A stretch of 47,164 nt of DNA from Spirochaetota bacterium (GTDB taxonomy: Bacteria > Spirochaetota > Spirochaetia > JABEVK01), in NCBI GenBank assembly GCA_020049045.1, contig JAIFLN010000023.1:1-47164 (forward strand). Direction: 5' to 3'. Both the position numbers and the translations under genes were made by a program. Positions 25,844 to 32,752 of the stretch are shown in pieces (the first letter of the stretch is position 1; every line of letters starts with the position of its first letter). The notes beneath the pieces were generated by a model. It saw only the letters and a list, made by a program, of their open reading frames with translations, had not been told where the DNA came from and did no database searches.

Positions 25844-26526
25844 TCTTCCATATCCTGTTTTCCAGACGACCGTTTCCTTTCCCGAAGATCGGCCAACGTC
25901 CGTTGGAACCATTCACGGGCCAGATCCTTGCACCCCAGACCAAAAGCCAGCGCTACCGCCAATCCCAGAGTTGCGGTCAGAATCAGGACAATCGTATTGA
26001 GAATGGTCTTGCCGATATTGAGTTCTTCCACTGCCATAAGGAGAATCAGACCCACACCAAAATATTTCACCGCTTTGGCGATCAGGTCGGCGTGGCTGGA
26101 ACCGGCATTCCTCAGGATGGTCCGGACGAAATTGGAGACAAACGCTACCAGCAGAAGCCCGATTCCCACAATCATCAAGGCTGCCAGCAACCCAGGCACG
26201 GTCCCGGCGACCCGTTCAGTGAACGAGGTCACCACTTGGATGTCTAGCAGCCGCGATAAGTAGACGAGAACGGCTACCATAAGAGCCCAGAAGACGATGA
26301 CGCTGACCAGCTTGGCAGGGGTGTAGGTAACGCCGCCTTTTCGAAGAAATTCCCCGAAGCCGGCCTTCTCCCCCATTTTGTCGAACCGGAGCAGCCTTAA
26401 GAGGGCTTCTACCAGGAGACGGACCAGGGTGGCACCCAGAAAACCACCTGCCAGGGTGATGGCCGCGCTGACACTGAGCGGGAGTCCGCTCCAAAAGAGC
26501 CTTGCGGTGATCAGGAATTCATTCAT
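25840..26526 (-). CDS. Membrane protein with MscS-like conserved TM helices, no channel beta domain
   Basis: About 228 residues starting MNEFLITARLFWSGLPLSVS. Four to five hydrophobic helices are visible: 12-35, a segment at about 70-92 (LVSVIVFWALMVAVLVYLS), 105-130, and 150-205 (NTIVLILTATLGLAVALAFGLG). The last helices resemble the conserved TM-helix repeat (PF05552) found in small-conductance mechanosensitive-type proteins. The MscS beta domain is absent. A ribosome site AAGGAG precedes ATG 26526, which overlaps the opine-dehydrogenase stop as ATGA. It is probably a membrane partner of the MscS channel encoded two genes downstream. Its own conductance is unproven. Confidence 0.75.
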   Translation of the reverse strand: MNEFLITARLFWSGLPLSVSAAITLAGGFLGATLVRLLVEALLRLLRFDKMGEKAGFGEFLRKGGVTYTPAKLVSVIVFWALMVAVLVYLSRLLDIQVVTSFTERVAGTVPGLLAALMIVGIGLLLVAFVSNFVRTILRNAGSSHADLIAKAVKYFGVGLILLMAVEELNIGKTILNTIVLILTATLGLAVALAFGLGCKDLAREWFQRTLADLRERKRSSGKQDMED

Positions 26527-27692
26527 AAGGATTCTCCTTGGGAGGGGGGGTCCACGCCAACAACCCATTGACGCATCTGTTTGACGGTCAGTCCAGCCAG
26601 CCCCAGTTTTTCGATGGTCCGGCCCTCGGTGCGGTAGTCCCGGTCGTGGAGCAGCGAGGCCAGCTGAATGATCATGTCGATGGTAGGGGTAGCGACACCG
26701 AGCTTTTGTCCCAGCGAAGCCATGGGAACCAGGCTCATCGGGACGTCTTCAGAAATGTAGCGGTGGGCTATGGTCGAAGGAGCCTGGATGCCCCGATATC
26801 CGTCGGTATTCTGGATGGCCAGGTAGAGCGAAGCGCCTGCCGAATCGTAACTCAGATACAGCCACTCTCGGGCCGAAACGCAGTGAACACCGAGCGCCGA
26901 TGCGACGTTGCGTCGCTCTGTATCGATGGCTTCGAGGATCTTTGCGATCGAAGGTGTAATGCCGTCGATGTAGTATTGAAAACGCCCCCCCGTTCCTTCA
27001 ATCCAGCCCGCATTGAGAAGGGTCAGGGCCGGATGAAACACGGCACCGATGTTGTCGAGACTGGTTGACAGGACACTGCCACCAGCCACAAAGGACGGAA
27101 ATGCCTGATTTAAAACTGCCAGCACCGGCGGAATCCAATGGGCCGGGAGGGTCGCCAGGGGTACCGAGTTTTTCACCTTGTAGATGTGAGCCTCAGACCT
27201 GCTGATGGCCCGGGAAGCGTACAGAAAAGTTTGGGTCTCGGCGATCACCACGAGGGCGGTGCAACCCCGCTGGGTTAGAATGCCGCGAAATTCCAGCGCG
27301 CCACCGGTTCTGCCGGGGTTGAGGACGACGATTTGCCCATCCCGAAGAAAGGGTGCCATGCTTTCGGCCAACGGCCGGTGGGCAGTCGCCGGAGTGACAA
27401 CCATCAGGACGTCGGCGTGGGTCACGGCGGTCTCGATATCGCTGGTAGCCGTCTGAACCGCCCCGAAGCCGGACAATGCCCCCTCAACTTTAACGCCTCC
27501 ATGCCAGCGGACGCCCTGAAGATGTTCGTCCGTCCGGTTGTAGAGGCACACTGCAATCCCCTGCATACCCAAATAGCCAGCCATGGCCAAGCCGCCGTTT
27601 CCCGCTCCGACAACGGTATACCTCACCTGTGAACCCTTGGCCTTGAGGGTGTCCAGTAGCGGCTGCAACCGCTGGTCGAGATCATCCGCCAT
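26523..27692 (-). CDS. Octopine/nopaline-type opine dehydrogenase family protein
   Basis: About 389 residues from ATG 27692; upstream ATG 27797 would only add sequence inside the preceding gene. The N-terminal Rossmann fold has VVGAGNGGLA (27-36) for NAD(P). NPGRTGGALEF (125-135) and AETQTFLYASR follow. The C-terminal octopine-dehydrogenase domain has NIGAVFHPALTLLNAG with the presumed catalytic H220, FQYYIDGITPS and DTERRNVASALG. Opine dehydrogenases join an amino acid to a keto acid by reductive condensation, or reverse this. It overlaps both neighbours (11 bases with the cobalamin-type gene, 4 with the membrane protein). Its substrates are not predictable from sequence. Confidence 0.88.
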   Translation of the reverse strand: MADDLDQRLQPLLDTLKAKGSQVRYTVVGAGNGGLAMAGYLGMQGIAVCLYNRTDEHLQGVRWHGGVKVEGALSGFGAVQTATSDIETAVTHADVLMVVTPATAHRPLAESMAPFLRDGQIVVLNPGRTGGALEFRGILTQRGCTALVVIAETQTFLYASRAISRSEAHIYKVKNSVPLATLPAHWIPPVLAVLNQAFPSFVAGGSVLSTSLDNIGAVFHPALTLLNAGWIEGTGGRFQYYIDGITPSIAKILEAIDTERRNVASALGVHCVSAREWLYLSYDSAGASLYLAIQNTDGYRGIQAPSTIAHRYISEDVPMSLVPMASLGQKLGVATPTIDMIIQLASLLHDRDYRTEGRTIEKLGLAGLTVKQMRQWVVGVDPPSQGESL

Positions 27693-29553
27693 GGATAGCC
27701 TCCAAGCGGTTTGCCATGGAAAGCGGCTTTCCGTCGCCATCGACCACGACCACTCCCCCGTTGTGCAGCCTGGTTTTCCAGTGGATGGCGCGGGCAAATT
27801 CGTCGCGGCACAACCAAAGGTAGGGTACGGGGAAAAAGCCCGCGAGCAGAACTTGGTACAGCCCCTCGGGGGAATACGGTTCAGGAATCCGGGTTTCGAT
27901 GGCGGATATCATCTGCTGGGCATCGTTCAGCAGGCTCGCCATACGGAGGTCTACCTCTTTGGAGGCTGCCATATCCGGCACCTTTCCTTGTTGTCTCAGA
28001 ACCCGCCAGTCTTGCAGTGCTTGGCGGGTGATTTGGATACTCTCGTCGACGACGGCCGGGTCGGCCAGGTGGAGAGCCTCCGAATAGCTGACAACATGGA
28101 TGATCGCAGGGCTATGCGGGTCTTGCGGTTCGATATCGTCCATAAGCGCCGTGACCGCCGCTAACTGAATTTTGGCCTTTTCTTCATCGGGTGAGAAATA
28201 ATCGAGACCGCCACGGGGTTGGAGATACACACGGAATTGCGGATTCTCAAGGCTGCGCACCAGACGGAGAAGCGCTCTGGCTTTTGCCAGGTCTTGAACT
28301 CCCCAGGTCGCCTTGGGGGTGTTGAGCATCACCTGAAGGACAAAGTCCTGGATACCCGCTTTCTGTGCCAATTTGGCCGCCAGGTACCCCGAAACAATGT
28401 AGGACACATCGTCACTGCCACGAAAGGCGAAGTGATGGGGAACGTTGGGCTCAAACGGCTTGCCGGTGCTGGCGATATAACGCAGAGTGTCCCAGTGTTC
28501 CTGAAGGTTCTGCCGCACCGTGTTGGGTCCCCGACCATCGATCTGGCAAAACCACCACAGCGAAAGTGCATGCCAGGCGATGTGAAGGTTGGTCTCGAGC
28601 ATTTGGGCGACACGAACCACGTCGCGTGTGCCGGAGTAAGCTCTGACCAGCATGGGCCGGGCCGCCAACCAAAGCTCGGCGAATTCGGCTTCTGTTTGCA
28701 GAGGAACCCCTCCCCCGTTGGGCTGATCGCCCCAATCCTGAAAGAAATCCGACTGGGTGAGCTGGGACGATCCCACGGACAAGACATCGAGAAAGCCGGA
28801 GGCCGCCAACTGCCTCGCCCAGCGCAGGTTGAGGTCGACCGCCTCTTTGCGATCGGGAAGGTAGGCTCCCACATGAGCCCGCATCAGCGGGGGATGGCCT
28901 GCTCGGCGGCCATCGGCCAACCGGTTGACAAGGCAGTCGTCCGGCCCTCCATAACCTTGGTAGACCCGCTGGACGGGGAGCTGCTTTCGGTAGGTTTGCT
29001 TGCGAACCAGATCGGTGGCAAACTTCCATCGGGCTTCGTCGTAGGCAATTCCTTGCGTGAGCATTGCGGGAATCAGGGCTGGAGGGAGGCCGAGGAGGCC
29101 AAGGGTCTCTCCCGGCGATTCGTCGCCAACGAACACCGCCGACACCCAGGGAAACTCACTGGCAACGGCTTGGCAGGTGGCTGGCAACCCGGCAAAGAAC
29201 ACCGTCCTGATCGGTCCTCCTGCGGTGTCAAGCAGTCCACAGCGACTCAACGACTCGGAAAAGGCACGGAAAAACCGCAACCCATCGCCCGGGTCAAGCC
29301 GGTAACTGAACCCTAGAGCAGTCAGGGTGTTGGCGTGAACCCATTGTGAAAGCATCCCGTCGCTGGCGGCCGAAGCCGTTTCGATTCCCTGGCACACTTC
29401 GTGTCCGGCAAGGAAATTCAGAATTCCACAGTCCTCGAGGAGCTGAGAAACAGACGCTATCCCCAAAGTATGGATGTCGATCGCGGGATGGAGCAACCCG
29501 ACACGATCTTGAACAGTCAGACCCTTTCGCATAGACAAAGGATGGACGCACAA
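27682..29553 (-). CDS. Cobalamin-binding, mutase-like protein (B12-binding motif plus TIM-barrel-like region)
   Basis: 616-623 residues; start TTG 29553 or ATG 29532, neither with a good ribosome site. Near the N-terminus, PAIDIHTLGIASVSQLLEDCG contains DxHxxG, the motif whose histidine (about residue 21) ligates cobalt in base-off B12 enzymes, and the pattern up to about residue 165 fits that fold. From about 210 on, GAYLPDRKEAVDLNL, GFLDVLSVGSSQLTQSD, FRGSDDVSYIVSGYLAAKLAQ and IIHVVSYSEALHLAD loosely recall the glutamate-mutase E subunit barrel. So it could be a one-chain carbon-skeleton mutase. I cannot name a characterised homologue. As first gene of the operon with an opine dehydrogenase, it may supply or modify the amino-acid substrate. 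Confidence 0.6.
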   Translation of the reverse strand: MCVHPLSMRKGLTVQDRVGLLHPAIDIHTLGIASVSQLLEDCGILNFLAGHEVCQGIETASAASDGMLSQWVHANTLTALGFSYRLDPGDGLRFFRAFSESLSRCGLLDTAGGPIRTVFFAGLPATCQAVASEFPWVSAVFVGDESPGETLGLLGLPPALIPAMLTQGIAYDEARWKFATDLVRKQTYRKQLPVQRVYQGYGGPDDCLVNRLADGRRAGHPPLMRAHVGAYLPDRKEAVDLNLRWARQLAASGFLDVLSVGSSQLTQSDFFQDWGDQPNGGGVPLQTEAEFAELWLAARPMLVRAYSGTRDVVRVAQMLETNLHIAWHALSLWWFCQIDGRGPNTVRQNLQEHWDTLRYIASTGKPFEPNVPHHFAFRGSDDVSYIVSGYLAAKLAQKAGIQDFVLQVMLNTPKATWGVQDLAKARALLRLVRSLENPQFRVYLQPRGGLDYFSPDEEKAKIQLAAVTALMDDIEPQDPHSPAIIHVVSYSEALHLADPAVVDESIQITRQALQDWRVLRQQGKVPDMAASKEVDLRMASLLNDAQQMISAIETRIPEPYSPEGLYQVLLAGFFPVPYLWLCRDEFARAIHWKTRLHNGGVVVVDGDGKPLSMANRLEAIHGG

Positions 29554-29594
29554 TTAGAATTTTTCAAGTGTTTTAATGAAATTTCACACTATCC

Positions 29595-29624
29595 TTGACC
29601 CCCGCTGGCCCCGCCCTCTATCCT
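29595..29624 (+). promoter_or_regulatory. Promoter of the pseudouridine synthase gene, predicted leaderless
   Basis: TTGACC (29595-29600) and TATCCT (29619-29624) are 18 bases apart. Seven bases follow before GTG 29632, so transcription should start at or next to the start codon. No ribosome site precedes that GTG. Confidence 0.5.
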
Positions 29625-29631
29625 GTGTCCC

Positions 29632-30546
29632 GTGGACCAATCCTCGCGTGTTCCCCGGCCCGCTCACGGCCGATCACTCATCGACCACCTTGTGGAGCGG
29701 TTCCCCTATTTCGACCGCGAAACCTGGGGAACGAAGATCTCCGAGGGGCTTCTTCTGGTCGATGGGCAAGAGGCGTACGCCGCCCAGAAACTCCTGAAGG
29801 GACAGATTCTCACCTATAAGATGCCCGATGTCGTCGAGCCCCCCGCCGACCTGGGCTGGTCTGTGGCCGCCGAGGACGAATGGTTCCTCATTGCCAACAA
29901 GCCTGGAAATCTACTGGTCCACCGCATGGGAAAGTCCTATACCTCGAATCTCGTCTACCTGGTGCGAAATGCGGGCAACCCCGGCTGGGCGGCTGCCGAC
30001 CCCGCCCACCGGCTCGACCGCGAGACCTCAGGCCTGGTTCTCTTCGCCAAGAACAAGCAGGCTCTGGCGGCCATCTTAAACTTGTTTGAGACCCGGCAGA
30101 TCACCAAGGAATACCTGGCCGTGGTCGCTCCCGTTGCGGAGGCCAAAGTGCCCGCCGAAGGTACTCAGGGGACAATCGACCTGCCGCTGGGCCGCACCGA
30201 AGATCCTGTCAGGGGACAGATTCAGGCTGTCGGTGTCCCCGGTGCCCGGGCTGCCCGGACTCACTGGGTTTGGGGACCCGAAGTGGCTCCCGGCCGTCAC
30301 CAACTGACAATCCGGCTGGAAACCGGCCGAACCCATCAGATTCGGGTGCATCTGGCCGAACAGGGTTGGCCGCTGGTCGGCGACAAGCTGTACGGGGGCC
30401 CTCCCGCAAACCGCCAGGCTCTTCACGCCCGCCTGCTGGCCTTCCAACATCCCTTCACCGGAGTGCCGGTCAGTTACCAGGCTCCCCTGCCACCGGACTG
30501 GCAGGAAATTGGGAGGGAATCGATCGAGCAAAAACGTGAAGTCTAA
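29632..30546 (+). CDS. RluA-family RNA pseudouridine synthase
   Basis: A 304-residue enzyme converting uridine to pseudouridine in rRNA or tRNA. The catalytic motif AHRLDRETSGLVLFAK has D129. Further signatures are NKPGNLLVH, TKEYLAVV, RLETGRTHQIRVHLA and GDKLYGG. A short N-terminal S4-like part (SLIDHLVERFP to LLVDGQEA) is present. The start is taken as GTG 29632; no Shine-Dalgarno sequence exists and the promoter sits immediately upstream. It is divergent from the cobalamin/opine operon. Which RNA position it modifies cannot be told from sequence. Confidence 0.9.
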   Translation: MDQSSRVPRPAHGRSLIDHLVERFPYFDRETWGTKISEGLLLVDGQEAYAAQKLLKGQILTYKMPDVVEPPADLGWSVAAEDEWFLIANKPGNLLVHRMGKSYTSNLVYLVRNAGNPGWAAADPAHRLDRETSGLVLFAKNKQALAAILNLFETRQITKEYLAVVAPVAEAKVPAEGTQGTIDLPLGRTEDPVRGQIQAVGVPGARAARTHWVWGPEVAPGRHQLTIRLETGRTHQIRVHLAEQGWPLVGDKLYGGPPANRQALHARLLAFQHPFTGVPVSYQAPLPPDWQEIGRESIEQKREV

Positions 30547-30604
30547 AGTCGGCCAAACTGCTGGTCGGGTACAGCGCCCGGGCAGCTAGGACTTTGGGGT
30601 CACT

Positions 30605-30717
30605 GGGGGGAAAAGTCCCCCTCGCTCCAGCCGTGCCGGCTTCCGCTACCCCCTTTCCGGGGGCACCCCGGAGCCCCGTTTCGGAAACATCACGCGGAGG
30701 CGCGGAGTACGCGGAGG
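30605..30717. repeat. GC-rich hairpins and CGCGGAG repeats in a gene-free stretch
   Basis: The 255 bases between 30547 and 30801 contain no gene. They hold two short hairpins (GGGGG 30606-30610 with CCCCC 30617-30621, and CCCCC 30649-30653 with GGGGG 30659-30663), and three CGCGGAG units at 30693-30699, 30701-30707 and 30710-30716. The composition suggests a dispersed REP-like repeat family, but only one copy lies in the window. Confidence 0.45.
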
Positions 30718-30801
30718 TGCTGGGCGGTGTGCTCGCGGGCAAACTAAAAACGCGCGTTTCTTGATCTCGGAAAGGGTGAAGGACATTAGACCAATACCAG
30801 T

Positions 30802-30933
30802 TTACCTTTGGCGGGTGACGGTCTGCACCTTGGCGACAGCTTCACTGTAAGTCGTTCCATCCGCCATACAGCCGGGCAATTCCGGCACTTCGACAATGTA
30901 CAACCCGTCGGGCTCACCCCAGTAGACGATCTC
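30802..30933 (-). pseudogene. HicB-like antitoxin remnant
   Basis: Forty-three codons ending in TAA encode EIVYWGEPDGLYIVEVPELP and then GCMADGTTYSEAVAKV. This is the HicB signature (beta strands, PELPGC, then a helix with T.SEA). There is no start codon at the beginning. The fragment directly follows, in frame, the TAG stop of the broken Uma2 gene upstream. No HicA toxin is recognisable. It is a degraded fragment, unless the TAG is read through. Confidence 0.65.
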
Positions 30934-31463
30934 CTACTCCTGCCACACCCCAGCAACATCAAGCGAAAATCCGGGCAGAACGGCCGAGGTGACAACCCCG
31001 GTTTTCTCGAAGGTGACCTCGGGGGCGTACTTGCCGTCGGCGGCCAAAACGTACTGCTGCAGCCAATGACCCACGGGGTCGATCACCCAGTATTCCTTCA
31101 CCCCGGAGCGTTCGTACAAAGATCGGGGGCACCCCATATGCCGTTATCCCTGAGCTTATCGGGGTCGCAGGCCACCAGCACATCGGGCTGCACCACGGTG
31201 TCAACATCGTCCTCACGCTGTTCCCGTATCCGTGGAAAAAACACATCCAGCGGGGCGGGGTACACCCGGCACGGTCCCTCATTGCCCTTCAAAAAAACAC
31301 GAATCTCGCTGGCAATGAGCAACCCGATGCCCTGGTGAAACCGTGTCGGGCTGCTCATGCTGTACGCCACGCCGTCGATTAACTCCCAACGCTCGTCGTC
31401 GGGCCATTGCCGATAGTCACCGTACGTAAAAGTCTGCTCCGTTTTGCGAACCGGTAGTCCCAT
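30934..31463 (-). pseudogene. Broken Uma2-family (DUF820) endonuclease, copy 1
   Basis: Two overlapping frames rebuild one Uma2 protein. The first runs from MGLPVRKTEQTFTYGDY (ATG 31463; ATG 31472 is too close to the ribosome site GGAGGG) to IWGAPDL. The second runs from LYERSGVKEYWVIDPVG to DVAGVWQE. The joint near 31125 is missing the segment usually reading VVEILSPST with its following K-rich helix, which carries the nuclease active site. The first frame therefore ends in CTNAPG and a stop. Relative to copy 2 it lacks a further 15 bases (five codons, VVEIL). The gene is presumably inactive. Uma2 proteins are common, poorly understood PD-(D/E)XK nucleases. Confidence 0.8.
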
Positions 31464-31472
31464 TTTCTTCAT

Positions 31473-31519
31473 CCCTCCATTTTACCGTATAAGACGGGGT
31501 TTTAGGAGGTTTCGCTTCA
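31473..31519. repeat. Upstream repeat of Uma2 copy 1 (also at 32084-32130)
   Basis: About 47 bases before each Uma2 gene are almost identical, including the ribosome site and the tract GACGGGGTTTTAGGAGG read on the plus strand. The two copies are 611 bases apart. This marks a tandem duplication of gene plus upstream region. Positions 31520-31529 start the next unit, so the gap contains little else. Confidence 0.75.
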
Positions 31520-31529
31520 CGGTTGGGAA

Positions 31530-32074
31530 CTATTCCCGCCACAACTCGGCCACATCAAGTGAGAACCCATCCAGCACCGCCGAAGTGACTGTACCTGTAT
31601 TCTCAAAGGTCACTTCAGGTGCATATTTGCCGTCGGCGGCCAAAACGTACTGCTGCAGCCAATGACCCACGGGGTCGATCACCCAGTATTCCTTCACCCC
31701 GGAGCGTTCGTACAAAGGATTTCGACCACCAGATCGGGGGCACCCCATATGCCGTTATCCTTGAGCTTGTCGGGGTCGCAGACGACCAGAACATCGGGCT
31801 GAACCACAGTGTCGACGTCGTCTTCGCGCTGCTCGCGGAGCCTCGGAAAAAACACATCCAGCGGGGCGGGGTAGACCTTGCAATCAGTGTCTTTGCCTTC
31901 CAGAAAGTTCCCAATTCGCCGGGTCAAAAGTGCCTCGATTCCCTGGTGAAACCGTGTCGGGCTACTCATGCTGTACGCCACGCCGTCGATCAACTCCCAG
32001 CGCTCGTCCTCCGGCCACTGTCGGTAGTCGCCGTAAGTAAAAGTCTGCTCCATTTTGCGAACCGGTAGTCCCAT
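31530..32074 (-). pseudogene. Broken Uma2-family (DUF820) endonuclease, copy 2
   Basis: Same organisation as copy 1. The N-part runs from MGLPVRKMEQTFTYGDYRQW (ATG 32074, or 32083) to APDLVVEILCTNAPG and stops. The C-part in another frame runs from LYERSGVKEYWVIDPVGHWL to DVAELWRE. Here the active-site VVEIL is kept, but the following SPST segment and some fifteen residues are gone, and the frame is shifted. About 90 bases around the lesion are identical between the copies, while flanking parts differ more, which suggests gene conversion. The two frames overlap by about 55 bases, so expression as two separate fragments is conceivable but unsupported. Confidence 0.8.
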
Positions 32075-32083
32075 TTTCTTCAT

Positions 32084-32130
32084 CCCTCCAATTTACCGTA
32101 TAAGACGGGGTTTTAGGAGGTTTCGCTTCA
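32084..32130. repeat. Upstream repeat of Uma2 copy 2
   Basis: Matches 31473-31519 almost perfectly. It directly abuts the stop codon region of the SRPBCC-like gene (32133), so the duplication ends here. Confidence 0.75.
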
Positions 32131-32132
32131 AA

Positions 32133-32747
32133 CTACTTCGCTGTGACGTCGTCGGCAAAGGCGGTCAGGGCGGCATGAAACCGCTGGACCATTTCGACCC
32201 GATACGCATCGAGAGGAAAAAACGGTGCCAGGAACCAGGCGAATTTCATCCGGCAGTCGAGGATCACCACCGATTCTTTCGGTCCCTTGGGTGTCAAAGA
32301 GAACTCGGCCCCGAGAACGGGGACGACAAAGGAGGGGTATTTCAGGGAAAGGCCAAGCCGACGGACTGTTCCTTTTTCAACAGGAAGGTTCTGTACGGTC
32401 ATTGAGACAACCTTGCCGGAAGCCCCAAAGGGCCACATCAGGTTGAGTCGATAGACAAAATCGAGCCCGCCTTCGACGGCGCGAGCTCCTGTCACCTGCC
32501 CGACGTATTTTGCCGAAAGCGGGTCATTTCCATCCTGACCCCGGGGTACCCAGCGCGAATAGCCGGCAAAATCCAGCATTTTGGCTTCCACCTGTGAGGC
32601 CGGAAACGGAAGGGTGAGGGTTCCCAAAGAGCGGTAGGAACCATCGGGGTCTACCGAAGTTTTGATGGTCACACCAACTTTCGGTGCGGCAGAAGCCAAT
32701 CCGATACCGAGTACAAACAAAAAAAGCGAAACCAGGAGGTTCCTCAT
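32133..32747 (-). CDS. Secreted SRPBCC/START-like protein of unknown function
   Basis: A 204-residue protein with a clear signal peptide (LLVSLFLFVLGIGLASA, cleavage before APK). The mature part has a pattern like SRPBCC/polyketide-cyclase folds: VDPDGSYRSLGTLTLPFPASQVEAKMLDFAGYSRWVPR (residues 31-68), strands through YRLNLMWPFG, and a long C-terminal helix DAYRVEMVQRFHAALTAFADD. Such folds bind lipids or small hydrophobic ligands, so a periplasmic lipid-related role is possible but not shown. It follows the PRPP synthetase gene by only five bases and is probably co-transcribed with it. Confidence 0.6.
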   Translation of the reverse strand: MRNLLVSLFLFVLGIGLASAAPKVGVTIKTSVDPDGSYRSLGTLTLPFPASQVEAKMLDFAGYSRWVPRGQDGNDPLSAKYVGQVTGARAVEGGLDFVYRLNLMWPFGASGKVVSMTVQNLPVEKGTVRRLGLSLKYPSFVVPVLGAEFSLTPKGPKESVVILDCRMKFAWFLAPFFPLDAYRVEMVQRFHAALTAFADDVTAK

Positions 32748-32752
32748 CGTAC

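Noticed and set aside
30693-30717. CGCGGAG units as a CRISPR array
   Set aside because: The units are only 7 bases, with spacings of one to two bases and no spacers of CRISPR length. No cas genes are in the window.
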